The notes below the pieces were generated by a model that had not been told where the DNA came from, searched no databases, and saw nothing but the letters and a program-made list of their open reading frames with translations. A stretch of DNA of 64,000 nucleotides from Shewanella glacialimarina (GTDB lineage: Bacteria; Pseudomonadota; Gammaproteobacteria; Enterobacterales; Shewanellaceae): assembly GCF_020511155.1 (NCBI RefSeq), contig NZ_CP041216.1, positions 3,658,001 to 3,722,000 of the forward strand, in the 5' to 3' direction. Below are positions 37,788-46,295 of the stretch, one piece after another; positions within the stretch are counted from its first letter, which is position 1; every line of letters begins with the position of its first letter. The position numbers were made by a program, and so were the translations under genes.

Positions 37788-39944
37788 ATGCGTAAAACCC
37801 TTATAACAACAGCAGTCAGTGCTGCACTAATGCTTGGCGCCTGTTCGGAGCAATCAGCAGACACTTCAATGACCAGCAAAACGACCGCAGAGGCATCAAC
37901 AACAATGACAAAAACGCCTGCCGCTGCCGACAACGTGCTATTAACGCCAAGCCCTTTACAATATATGGCGCCGCAATTTGATAAACTAAAAGCGGGTGAC
38001 TACTTACCTGCATTTGAACAGGGCATGTTAGAGCACAAAGCAGAAATTGCCGCGATTACCAATAACACTGAAGCCGCCACGTTTGACAACACCATTGTCG
38101 CGTTAGAAAAAACCGGTGTGATTTTAGACCGTACTCAACGCGCCTTTTTCAATCTTACCGGATTAATTTCTGACGACAATTTCATCAGTGTTGAAGAACA
38201 AATTGTTCCTAAGCTAACGGCACACCAGGACAATATTTATCTTGATGAAAAGCTTTTTGCCCGCATTCAAACTATTTATAAAAACAAAGCGACATTAACC
38301 GGCGAAGATTTACGCTTAGTAGAAGTTTACTACGAGCGTTTTGTACGTTCAGGCGCTGAATTGTCTGATGCAGACAAAAGCACAATGCGTCAGTTAAACG
38401 GTGAATTAGCCAAGTTTGAAACGAGCTTCTCACAAAACGTGTTGAAATCATTCACAGATGACGTGATCTTGGTTGAAGATAAAGCGCAACTTGACGGTTT
38501 ATCAGATAACGACATCGCATCACTAGCCTCTGCGGCAAAAGCTGCCGGTAAAACGGGTTACATGATCACCTTAGTGAACACCACCACTCAGCCACTTTTA
38601 TCTAGCCTTAAAAACCGCGATTTACGTAAAAAATTGTGGCAAACCTCTGCTTATCGCGCCATGGAAACTAACGCGCCGTTAAACATTAAAATAGCTCAGT
38701 TACGTGCACAAAAAGCGCAACTATTAGGTTACCCAACATGGGCGGCTTACTCACTAGGCGATCAAATGGCCAAAAACCCAGAAGCGGTTTACGGCATACT
38801 TGACGACCTAGCACCAAAAGCACTGGTTAAAGCAAAAATTGAAGCTGCTGATATTCAAGCTGAAATTGTTAAAGATGGTAAAGACTTTACCCTTGAACCA
38901 TGGGACTGGGCTTACTATGCAGAGAAAGTACGTACCGCTAAATATGACCTAGACGACGGCCAGGTTAAGCCTTATTTTGAAATGAACACTGTACTAAATG
39001 ACGGATTGTTCTTTGCGATGAATAAGCTTTATGGCATCACAGTTAAACCGCGCGCTGATTTACCTGTGTGGCATAAAGATGTGACTGCATATGAAATATT
39101 TAACCAAGACGGCAGCTCAATTGGCCTGTTCTATTTAGACCCATATGCACGCCAAGGTAAGCGTGGTGGAGCCTGGATGGATGAATTGGTTAGCCAATCA
39201 TTCTTGAAAAATACTAAGCCAGTGGTCTATAACGTGCTGAATATTCCTAAGCCTGCCGAAGGTCAGCCAACACTGATGACATTTGACGAAGTGAGCACCA
39301 TGTTCCATGAATTTGGACATGCTATTCACGGCTTATACTCACAGGTTAAATATCCAAGTTTAGCGGGCACTTTAACCGCACGTGACTTTGTTGAGTTTCC
39401 ATCACAAGCCAACGAAGACTGGAGCATAGAGCCACAAGTACTAGCAAACTATGCGAAGCACTATCAAACCGGCGAGCCTATTCCTGCAGAGCTTCTTGCT
39501 AAAGTATTAAAGTCACATACCTTTAACCAAGGCTTTGGCACGGTTGAGTACTTAGCTGCGGCGCTGCTTGATATGGAATGGCACTCAATTGCTGCAGGAA
39601 CTGAAATTAGTGATGTTGCCGCTTTTGAAAAACAAGCACTAGCAAAACACGGTTTAGATTACACGCCTGTAGCACCACGCTATAAAACCACCTACTTTAG
39701 CCACAGTTTCGGCGGCGGTTATTCAGCGGGTTACTACGCTTACTTATGGACTGAAGTGTTTGCCGCAGACGCGTTCTCGCACATGATGTCACAAGGTGGT
39801 TTAACCCTAGAAAATGGCCAGAAATATCGTGATGCTGTGTTGTCAAAAGGTAATAGCCAGGATCTAATGCAAAGCTATATCGACTTTGCCGGTAAAAAAC
39901 CTTCAACTGACGCCCTATTAAAGCGTCGTGGTTTAGTTAACTAA
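37788..39944 (+). CDS. M3-family metallopeptidase (peptidyl-dipeptidase Dcp-like), lipoprotein
   Basis: 718 residues. Lipoprotein signal ending LMLGAC, then a Thr/Ala-rich linker of about 30 residues before the catalytic fold. Zinc motif HEFGHAIHG (about residue 507) with the third ligand Glu in DFVEFPSQ. The arrangement matches Dcp/oligopeptidase A; a C-terminal SHSFGGGYSAGYYAYLWTEVFA supplies substrate-binding Tyr and His residues. Dcp removes C-terminal dipeptides; the lipid anchor puts this form in the periplasm. AAGGATATTTCA precedes the ATG. Terminator follows. Confidence 0.92.
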   Translation: MRKTLITTAVSAALMLGACSEQSADTSMTSKTTAEASTTMTKTPAAADNVLLTPSPLQYMAPQFDKLKAGDYLPAFEQGMLEHKAEIAAITNNTEAATFDNTIVALEKTGVILDRTQRAFFNLTGLISDDNFISVEEQIVPKLTAHQDNIYLDEKLFARIQTIYKNKATLTGEDLRLVEVYYERFVRSGAELSDADKSTMRQLNGELAKFETSFSQNVLKSFTDDVILVEDKAQLDGLSDNDIASLASAAKAAGKTGYMITLVNTTTQPLLSSLKNRDLRKKLWQTSAYRAMETNAPLNIKIAQLRAQKAQLLGYPTWAAYSLGDQMAKNPEAVYGILDDLAPKALVKAKIEAADIQAEIVKDGKDFTLEPWDWAYYAEKVRTAKYDLDDGQVKPYFEMNTVLNDGLFFAMNKLYGITVKPRADLPVWHKDVTAYEIFNQDGSSIGLFYLDPYARQGKRGGAWMDELVSQSFLKNTKPVVYNVLNIPKPAEGQPTLMTFDEVSTMFHEFGHAIHGLYSQVKYPSLAGTLTARDFVEFPSQANEDWSIEPQVLANYAKHYQTGEPIPAELLAKVLKSHTFNQGFGTVEYLAAALLDMEWHSIAAGTEISDVAAFEKQALAKHGLDYTPVAPRYKTTYFSHSFGGGYSAGYYAYLWTEVFAADAFSHMMSQGGLTLENGQKYRDAVLSKGNSQDLMQSYIDFAGKKPSTDALLKRRGLVN

Positions 39945-39987
39945 CCTCTGGGTTAAACAACTAACGTATACAATCAGTAACCTTAAT

Positions 39988-40023
39988 AATCGACCTCAGA
40001 ATGATATCTGGGGTCGATTTTTT
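39988..40023 (+). terminator. Intrinsic terminator of the M3 peptidase gene
   Basis: AATCGACCTCAGA / TCTGGGGTCGATT (one mismatch) with a 6-base loop followed by TTTTTT, 45 bases after the stop. Confidence 0.85.
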
Positions 40024-40094
40024 ACATCTGAATGTCCGACAATTTAAGCCTAGCATGCACTCGCTTTAGGTTTAGCTTTAGCGCTTCGGCCAAT

Positions 40095-40128
40095 AAAAAG
40101 CCGTTCGCGATTAAGCGAACGGCTTTCC
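40095..40128 (-). terminator. Intrinsic terminator of the 572-aa exported-protein gene
   Basis: AAAGCCGTTCGC / GCGAACGGCTTT with a short loop, followed on the minus strand by TTTTTATT. Starts about 25 bases after the stop of the gene at 40152. Confidence 0.88.
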
Positions 40129-40151
40129 TATTTTCAAGCACTTGCTACAAA

Positions 40152-41870
40152 TTACTTAGCGGCTTTAGTATTCACTTTCGAGCCAATCTCAATGCCTTTA
40201 GCATTAATATCAATCGTCATCTGCATACTCATATTGTAATCTTTCATCATAGACAACTCTGGCGGAATTTCTTCACCGCTTTGCTCTATCATGGTCATCA
40301 TTGGCGATAACATTTTCTCGTAATCAACCGCCAAGTTAAGTAAACCATTTGAAGTTAATGCTTGCTTACCTAAACTATCCGCTAATTTTTGTGCTTCATC
40401 ACCGGCAAACAATACCAAATGCTGACCTTTAACAGCCATTTTTGCTTGTACGCCAAACTCAGGTGGCAACATCAACAGTGAAGTGACATCAACCGCTTCA
40501 CCGTCAGCCTTTAAATCAACCTGAGCTAAAGGTGGATACATAGGTTTAACCATATCAAGCAACAGGGTTGGGTTTTCAGCAGACATAGTCACTAACGCGT
40601 CTAACTTGTCAAAAGCTGGTGAACCATCAGTATCTTTTAACTGATAATCGATTACCGTTAAGCTTAACCCTTTAACGCCATTAGCCATGCCGGTCATCAT
40701 ACCAATCATGGCTGGGTTGAACTCTTCTAATGCATATTGGCTTCCAGCTAAAGGCTGACATTGGTAGCTTGGTGTTTTTAAATCTTTCCAAACCGCGTTT
40801 AAAGATGGTGCTAACTGAGCCACATCAATCCCTAAACCAAATGACATAATATGGTCGGCAGCATCAGCACCAAAATCAGGAATAAAACCACGCATTTTAG
40901 ATAATGCATCCAGTATCACTGCATTTTTGCTTTCAATCACAAAACGCGCATCAAATGTACTTTCTTCACGCGATACAGAATAAGACTTAAATCCCATTAC
41001 CGAACGAGGCCAGTTATTAGCAATGCCCATTAGCTCAGTTTGACACTGTTCGCTGTGAAGTTCGGCAAATGGATCTTCATCCTGCAGCGCTGCCAATTTA
41101 GTAATTTGCTTAGCCAACATGTTGCCATCGGTAGAGGTGATACCTTTCACTAACTCAACATGGTTGATAAAACTAATACTGTCTTGCATAAAGCCGTGTT
41201 GCTTGGCAATATCTTGTAGCATAGTGGTGGCAGAAATTGGGTTATCAACTTTTTTGGCACCTAACGCGGTTTGCAACAATTCAACTTGGTTAAATGAGGT
41301 GTTTAACGTAACAGTTAACCAACCTTTATCTTCAGCAAAGATAATATCCACTGTTTCATCAGAATCTTCACCGGTTAATCGATAAACACGGTATTCAAGC
41401 TCTGCGGTGGTGCCGACTGTGTGCGTTAAGCCACTTTCTTGCTCTGCGCGATCTAATTCAGCCCAAAACGCTTTCGCATCAGCCAATTGAAGCTTCATCA
41501 CTGGCAAAGCACCTAGAGTATAAAAATAACTTTGCATCTCATCAGGTAAACCATAATGCGCTATCAGCTTGTCAGGCTCGGTCATCAATGTCAGATATTG
41601 CTTATAAAGACTTAAGAAAAACTTCTCGTGCGGCTCAGAAAAATCGCTCAACTCACCAAGCTGCTCAACTGAATAACCTTGAGCACTTCCCGCAGAGCTA
41701 TACAGATAATCTTTAAAGGGAAAAGGGCTTAATTGCCCTGAAAACGCTAACGTATCTGCTGGAATATAATCCAGCATAGGATTTGCCACTACTGAGTTAG
41801 ATTGTTGGCTAAAATAATATCCACCCGCACCAACCGCTAATACAGCAACTGCAACAGCCATTTTATTCAT
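40152..41870 (-). CDS. Exported protein of unknown function, 572 aa
   Basis: One N-terminal hydrophobic segment (about 4-20, AVAVAVLAVGAGGYYF) that is either an uncleaved anchor or a signal peptide, then a long soluble domain. The mature part has several alpha/beta repeats with FSGQL, ALPVMKLQL and LSLTVIDYQLK, resembling in general layout the DUF3352-like proteins of the periplasm, but I cannot assign it. A single Cys pair (EQCQTEL, SYQCQPL) could form a disulfide. Single gene with terminator; about 560 bases of non-coding DNA lie upstream. Confidence 0.78.
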   Translation of the reverse strand: MNKMAVAVAVLAVGAGGYYFSQQSNSVVANPMLDYIPADTLAFSGQLSPFPFKDYLYSSAGSAQGYSVEQLGELSDFSEPHEKFFLSLYKQYLTLMTEPDKLIAHYGLPDEMQSYFYTLGALPVMKLQLADAKAFWAELDRAEQESGLTHTVGTTAELEYRVYRLTGEDSDETVDIIFAEDKGWLTVTLNTSFNQVELLQTALGAKKVDNPISATTMLQDIAKQHGFMQDSISFINHVELVKGITSTDGNMLAKQITKLAALQDEDPFAELHSEQCQTELMGIANNWPRSVMGFKSYSVSREESTFDARFVIESKNAVILDALSKMRGFIPDFGADAADHIMSFGLGIDVAQLAPSLNAVWKDLKTPSYQCQPLAGSQYALEEFNPAMIGMMTGMANGVKGLSLTVIDYQLKDTDGSPAFDKLDALVTMSAENPTLLLDMVKPMYPPLAQVDLKADGEAVDVTSLLMLPPEFGVQAKMAVKGQHLVLFAGDEAQKLADSLGKQALTSNGLLNLAVDYEKMLSPMMTMIEQSGEEIPPELSMMKDYNMSMQMTIDINAKGIEIGSKVNTKAAK

Positions 41871-42399
41871 TTATAAACTCCAATTTATTCACTATTTAAC
41901 TCTTCCATGAGAGTCACGAGGATTATCTGTTGGTCAAAAGTACCTATTTCCAACTTTCAAAGACATAGGTAAACGATTCAATAATTTAACATTAATTCGA
42001 CCTTAACGCATTAGCTTAGGCTTCAATTTAATTATGATTATCATTTTAAATAGAGGCCGCTACTCGGGTTGAAAGGTGTAGTCAATAAGCTAAATTCGAC
42101 ACCTTTAGCTTAACCTGCAGGATTTAAAGATTGAGTGGAAAAAGATGATTTCAAGAACACTAACTTGGTTTTGCCCTTGCTCCTTGTTAGAGAACATCCA
42201 ATTTAAACTTTGCTCGAACATCGTTATCACTAGTTTATGAAAGCACCATTTTGAGGTAAATCTATCTACTATTAACATCATAAAATCTTTTCGACACTAC
42301 TCTGCATTTATATAATAGTTTGATATTTTTTGGCGCTTCGACCTAGGGGCGCTATCTGACAACATTTGGTGCTTGCTATTTGTACAGCAAACTCATAGC
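41871..42399. other. Intergenic region at the left edge of the accessory island
   Basis: About 530 bases without a coding frame. The only notable string is AATTATGATTATCATTTTA at 42030-42048, which matches a Fur box at 14 of 19 positions but lies hundreds of bases from any start codon. Near 42331-42349 a short GGCGC / GCGC dyad precedes the toxin-antitoxin promoter. Confidence 0.4.
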
Positions 42400-42422
42400 A
42401 TGTAATTACATTTGTAACTACA
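42400..42422 (+). promoter_or_regulatory. Doubled operator upstream of relB
   Basis: TGTAATTACA at 42401-42410 (inside the perfect palindrome ATGTAATTACAT) and TGTAACTACA at 42413-42422 are two copies of one half-palindromic site, 12 bases apart centre to centre, ending 10 bases before the relB start. Paired sites one helical turn apart are typical for ribbon-helix-helix antitoxins that repress their own operon. Confidence 0.5.
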
Positions 42423-42432
42423 GAGTCTGATT

Positions 42433-42675
42433 ATGGGAACCATTAATATTCGTGTCGATGATGAGCTAAAAACACGCTCTTATGCGGCTTTGGAAAAACT
42501 CGGTGTGACGCCATCAGAGTTGCTACGCCAAACATTGGAATATGTAGCGCAAAGAGGGGTGCTGCCATTTAAGCCGGTACTGTTAACCGATGAGGACCAA
42601 GCCCTTTTAGAATTAGCAAAGGCTCGCTTGGCCGATCCACAACCTGGCGTGAAGGTTACTTTGGATGACCTATGA
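42433..42675 (+). CDS. relB: RelB/DinJ-family antitoxin
   Basis: 80 residues. The N-terminal ribbon-helix-helix INIRVDDELKTRSYAALEKL and TPSELLRQTLEYVAQRG is of the RelB/DinJ type and binds DNA as a dimer; the C-terminal Leu/Asp-rich part (LTDEDQALLELAKARL) would wrap the toxin. The last 11 bases overlap the toxin gene, which favours co-translation. The doubled TGTAAYTACA sites just upstream fit autoregulation. Confidence 0.88.
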   Translation: MGTINIRVDDELKTRSYAALEKLGVTPSELLRQTLEYVAQRGVLPFKPVLLTDEDQALLELAKARLADPQPGVKVTLDDL

Positions 42676-42949
42676 ATTGGAGTTTGATCCCCGTGCTTTG
42701 AAGGAATGGCACAAGTTGGGTGATACCATTCGCCAGCAGTTTAAGAAGAAGTTGGCTGAGGTGCAGGTTAACCCTCGTGTCGAAGCCAATCAGTTACGAG
42801 AATTACCAGATTGTTACAAAATCAAGTTGCGTAGCGCGGGTTATCGATTGATATACCAAGTGCAAGATGAGCGGATCACTGTTTTTGTCGTAGCAGTTGG
42901 AAAAAGAGAAGGCGCTGAAGCTTACAAAGATGCTGATAAACGTTTGTAA
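42665..42949 (+). CDS. relE: RelE-family toxin (ribosome-dependent mRNA interferase)
   Basis: 94 residues, the usual RelE size. LEFDPRALKEWHKLGDTIR, then VNPRVEANQLRELPDCYKIKLRSAGYRLIYQV and the terminal VVAVGKREGAEAYKDA give the RelE fold with the basic catalytic residues (Lys/Arg/Tyr). RelE cuts mRNA in the ribosomal A site. The adjacent antitoxin and overlap make the assignment firm. Confidence 0.92.
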   Translation: MTYELEFDPRALKEWHKLGDTIRQQFKKKLAEVQVNPRVEANQLRELPDCYKIKLRSAGYRLIYQVQDERITVFVVAVGKREGAEAYKDADKRL

Positions 42950-43714
42950 TTTAAGGATAGGGCTATATATCCATTTTTCATTCGTAACATTTATGGAAGA
43001 TATTTGAATTTGTAACTAATCCGAAGGTACATTAGAACATTTTTGTCCAGAAATGTGCCTAGGATCGTAAGCCTGTAAATTATTTATGCCCCAAAGTTTG
43101 TTTGGAAATATGGCCTGCGGCCACCAACGTCGTGGCGCTTCACCCACACCAGACCAAGAGGGTATCAACAGCAATACCCTCTTGGATCACCCTGCCGCCC
43201 CAGACGAAAAATGCTGAAAAGCGCATAATTTTCGATGGGGATCGATCCAGCTTTAAACTTCATCTGTATCCGGCTTCGGCCATTGTCGAAAAGCCCTAAC
43301 GCTTCCGATGAGCCGTCCCTGGCCCAACGAAAGCTAGCGTGGCATCCATGCCAAGCTGACGGCCTTTTCTCGATGACCTCAATTCAAACTGGACATCTCA
43401 GCTTATCTTATGGAATTGTTACAAATGAAGTTAAATCTAAGAAGCGAAAATATCATCTGTATAAGAACCTGCGGCAGAAAATGGATTAGATTGAAGTCAC
43501 AGACTGATTTAACCTACCTTATACAACTTGTATTAAAACATTGAATTAAAACCATAAAGTAGATTAAAGTATGAAAACTTAAGGACAAAGTTGGGTAACC
43601 TCGAACATAATCATCGAGCACGCCATTTAGGGAAGAAAAAGCCATTCAATAGCATATGCCGATCTGCTCCCTTTTTAAAGTCTACTGTGACCATACTAAT
43701 TTTAAGGATAATGA
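42950..43714. other. Structured non-coding segment of the accessory island
   Basis: About 765 bases. It holds one copy of the repeated blocks TGTCCAGAAATG (43044-43055) and GTAAGCCTGTAAA (about 43067-43079), then a GC-richer stretch (about 43110-43410) unlike its surroundings that includes a perfect 12-bp hairpin at 43154-43185. A reverse-strand frame of 28 codons (starting FSAFFVWGGRVIQEG) spans the hairpin. No convincing gene. Confidence 0.4.
43154..43185. repeat. Perfect 12-bp inverted repeat
   Basis: CCAAGAGGGTAT (43154-43165) and ATACCCTCTTGG (43174-43185) with an 8-base loop CAACAGCA. No T-run follows on either strand, so a terminator is unlikely; it lies in the GC-richer part of the island. 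Confidence 0.75.
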
Positions 43715-44641
43715 ATGCTTAATTTCTTGAAATCAATACTAAATCCATATTCAATTGATAAAGTTCATCAACTTCGTGATGCTATTATAAATAACTGTAG
43801 TAATGAGACTTGGTTCAAAAATAGCTTTGACATAACTGATAACTTATACAAGCCAATCACCAAAAATATTGCTTGGGAAGATTCAAAAATAAATTATATG
43901 GCTCAGACAATGATTCTGTCTGAGGATATAAAAAAAGCATTAATTAAAAATTTTTTAATCGAGAATAGTTATTTACAAAAATTATCCCTGAGAAAAAGAC
44001 AACTAGTTTTCTGTGATTCATATGGTGATATAAATATTGATGACTGGGTTAGAGAGTCTCAAACCTTTAGTCAAAAAAGGGAAATAGCTATAATGTCATA
44101 CATTATCAATAAAACCCCTCCCGTGTTAAAACATGCTCTTGCTAGTATAGATCGACTTCAATATTTTCATAGTTTTGAAGAGTTTGAACAACCACTTCAC
44201 GAGTTTATCATCCAAATTGTTGATGATATTGAATTCGATGATTTTGCTCATATTACAGTAGATGTTAATCAAGAAATAACACCTTATGAATATGAGAATA
44301 TTATTGCTAGCCATTTATGTAACTTTGGTTGGAATGCCTACCATACTTCAGGAAGTGGGGATCAAGGTGCTGATGTAGTAGCCGAAAAACATGGTCTTAA
44401 ATATGTATTTCAATGTAAATTGTATAATCAACCTGTAGGGAATAACGCCGTTCAGGAAGTTTCTTCTGCACGAGATTATTACGAAGCTTTTGGTGCTGTA
44501 GTTGTAACAAATAATGATTATACCAAATCTGCTCGACAGCTTGCTGAAAGCCAAAACGTATGGCTTATTCACGATAGTTATCTTGAAGAATGGAGTAATA
44601 ATATTGATATTATGATTCTTGAAATTGCGGATGAAATTTAA
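43715..44641 (+). CDS. Mrr-type restriction-endonuclease-like protein
   Basis: 308 residues. The C-terminal 120 residues are a Mrr_cat/PD-(D/E)xK nuclease domain: YEYENIIASHLCNFGWNA with its Glu, then GSGDQGADVVAEKHGLKYVFQCK (Asp and Gln-x-Lys active-site residues; split here only for description), and VVVTNNDYTKSARQLAES. The N-terminal 170 residues are helical and unassigned; they could recognise DNA or a partner. Strongly AT-rich with many AAT/ATA codons, unlike the flanking genes, suggesting transfer. AAGGATAATGA gives a good start. No methylase is adjacent, which fits a type IV-like or repair nuclease. Confidence 0.8.
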   Translation: MLNFLKSILNPYSIDKVHQLRDAIINNCSNETWFKNSFDITDNLYKPITKNIAWEDSKINYMAQTMILSEDIKKALIKNFLIENSYLQKLSLRKRQLVFCDSYGDINIDDWVRESQTFSQKREIAIMSYIINKTPPVLKHALASIDRLQYFHSFEEFEQPLHEFIIQIVDDIEFDDFAHITVDVNQEITPYEYENIIASHLCNFGWNAYHTSGSGDQGADVVAEKHGLKYVFQCKLYNQPVGNNAVQEVSSARDYYEAFGAVVVTNNDYTKSARQLAESQNVWLIHDSYLEEWSNNIDIMILEIADEI

Positions 44642-44750
44642 CTGCATGTATGTCTAAGAAATGATTATGTCCAGAAATGAGTTAACTCCTGTTTTTATAT
44701 AGCTCTTTCCCGCAGCCATCAATGAAGCTAAATCGAAGAGACAAAGATTC

Positions 44751-44844
44751 AGGTGCAGATGAGCCAGCGAGTATCCAAAACAAGGATGTTTTGGTTAAGC
44801 CCACATGGAGGTGCTTGCGGCGTCTCGCTGGATCATCTGCACTT
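44751..44844. repeat. 94-base foldback element with a 21-bp stem
   Basis: Arms 44751-44771 (AGGTGCAGATGAGCCAGCGAG) and 44824-44844 pair over 21 positions with one G-A mismatch and one G-U pair. The 52-base interior contains a second perfect 7-bp hairpin, CCAAAAC / GTTTTGG (44775-44794). It has no T-run. Could be a structured RNA, a miniature mobile element or a recombination site. Confidence 0.7.
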
Positions 44845-45045
44845 GTAGTTAATCTCAAACCTATGAGGATTTAATTGGATCTGGTTACACTTTTATAAAA
44901 ACAAATCTTCCAACCCACTTCTGTCCAAATATAAGGTTGGTGATCTCAATTAAGTCTCGGATGCAAAATATGGGATTGTTTTTTTAAAGCTCAAAGGTTA
45001 CGTAAAGACTATAAAGGTGAACCATGAGTGTTTGCGAGACGACCG

Positions 45046-45067
45046 TCCGCCCCATGGACGGGGCGGA
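45046..45067. repeat. GC-rich perfect hairpin
   Basis: TCCGCCCC / GGGGCGGA around the 6-base loop ATGGAC. No T-run. Lies between the foldback element and the cysH terminator and is GC-rich relative to its surroundings. Confidence 0.65.
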
Positions 45068-45234
45068 AGATCTATATGGAGCGCTCTTGTTTAAATCAAA
45101 AGCTGCGCGTGTCGGTAAGTCAATGCCATGGTAAGCCTGTAAACAGAATTTAAGCCAAGCGCACTTTTCGCCCAGAAATGAAGTAACTCTTGTGTGATAT
45201 AGGATCAAAAAAAACAGCTAGGATGAATAATATA

Positions 45235-45265
45235 AAGCCCCAACAAGCAATACTTGTTGGGGCTT
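45235..45265 (-). terminator. Intrinsic terminator in front of the island, possibly for the cysJIH operon
   Basis: Perfect 13-bp stem AAGCCCCAACAAG / CTTGTTGGGGCTT with a 5-base loop. On the minus strand it is followed by TATATTATTC, so the T-run is weak. It lies 280 bases beyond the cysH stop. Confidence 0.6.
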
Positions 45266-45542
45266 AAATTTGATTGCTTATTACGCTAACAAGTCAATCA
45301 ATGTGCTCGAGGATGCGAGCGAAGCTTTTGGAGGTACTTGGACTGCAAAAACAGTCCTAAAAAGTGTCTACAAAAAACTATCTACGGGAATGAGTAAATG
45401 TAGACGAGTATTGCGTACTCTGCCTAACTTTTTAAACAAAATTTAACTCTTTTTAGGGAGTATTTTAAAATTCATATACTTACTCAATTTACTCACGACA
45501 ACTTACTCAACCGAAAACGGTCACAGTAACACTATCGAAAAG

Positions 45543-46295
45543 CTATATTTCGTAATGCAATCCACATTCACGCTTCATACCATTAAAACGGGTTTCTTCT
45601 TCAGTCATCCCAAGCTCTAATGGCTTACTTGAATGGGTATCACCAACCGACACATACCCTTGTTCCCATAATGGGTGATATGGTAAAGCGTGGGCGGTTA
45701 AATACTCATGCACATCTTTGTTAGACCATTCAATAATCGGCAGTAATTTATAACGATTACCGTGAATCGCTAGAATAGGCAATGCTTCTCGCGTACCTGC
45801 TTGTGTGCGGCGTAAACCCGCAAACCAAGTGCCCACGTTAAGTTCAGCTAAAGCACGTTGCATAGGTTCAACTTTATTGATGCGATTATATTGCTCAAGT
45901 CCGGCTAAATCTTGCTCCCACAACTTACCAAAGCGCGCCTCTTGCCATGCTGCGGTTTGATCAGCGCGATATACTTGCAAATTTAAGTCTAAACGCTCGG
46001 TTAACTGATCAATAAACTGATAAGTTTCAGGGAACAGGTAACCGGTATCAGTCAAAATGACCGGAATATCGGCTTGAACCTGACTGACTAGATGCAACAT
46101 CACAGCAGCCTGAATACCAAAACTAGAGGATAAAGCATGCTCGCCTGGCAAAAATGCCAGACCCCATGCCACACGCTCAGCTGCGGTTAAAGCAGATAAA
46201 AACTGATTTATCTTTGCCAGTTCCGCTTGCTGAACCTCTTTAGGTTGAATGAGCAATGCCACTAACTGCTCAGGTCCTATAGAGAAATTACCCAT
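45543..46295 (-). CDS. cysH: Phosphoadenylyl-sulfate (PAPS) reductase
   Basis: 250 residues. PP-loop-like [15 protein letters not shown], the PAPS-binding region [27 protein letters not shown], and the terminal ECGLHYEI with the catalytic Cys244. It lacks the extra iron-sulfur cysteine pairs of APS reductases, so PAPS is the substrate: PAPS plus reduced thioredoxin give sulfite. Cytoplasmic. Its ATG overlaps the end of cysI by 8 bases, so it is translated from the same message. Confidence 0.94.
   Translation of the reverse strand: MGNFSIGPEQLVALLIQPKEVQQAELAKINQFLSALTAAERVAWGLAFLPGEHALSSSFGIQAAVMLHLVSQVQADIPVILTDTGYLFPETYQFIDQLTERLDLNLQVYRADQTAAWQEARFGKLWEQDLAGLEQYNRINKVEPMQRALAELNVGTWFAGLRRTQAGTREALPILAIHGNRYKLLPIIEWSNKDVHEYLTAHALPYHPLWEQGYVSVGDTHSSKPLELGMTEEETRFNGMKRECGLHYEI

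Larger units (their letters stand above)
44642..45234. other. Right-hand non-coding segment of the accessory island, rich in dyads and repeats
   Basis: About 590 bases with no convincing gene. It holds CCAGAAATGAGTTAACTCCTGT (about 44669-44690, described in two parts CCAGAAATGA and GTTAACTCCTGT), a 94-base foldback (44751-44844), a perfect 8-bp GC-rich hairpin (45046-45067), and second copies of GTAAGCCTGTAAA (45132-45144) and CCAGAAATGAAGTAACTCTTGT (from about 45172). The end abuts the cysH terminator. Confidence 0.45.

Noticed and set aside
42030..42048. Fur-box-like sequence AATTATGATTATCATTTTA
   Set aside because: Fourteen of nineteen matches, but no iron-related gene or start codon within several hundred bases; AT-rich DNA gives such matches by chance.
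43102..43489. Two short plus-strand open frames
   Set aside because: No ribosome sites and no plausible protein character; they lie on structured repeat DNA.
44984..45208. Minus-strand open frame of 74 codons
   Set aside because: Spans the GC-rich hairpin and the repeated blocks, with no ribosome site or family resemblance.
42300..45230. Chromosomal integron cassette array
   Set aside because: RelBE plus foldback elements recalls integron cassettes, but no integrase and no recognisable attC core sites (GTTRRRY/RYYYAAC) at the element ends.
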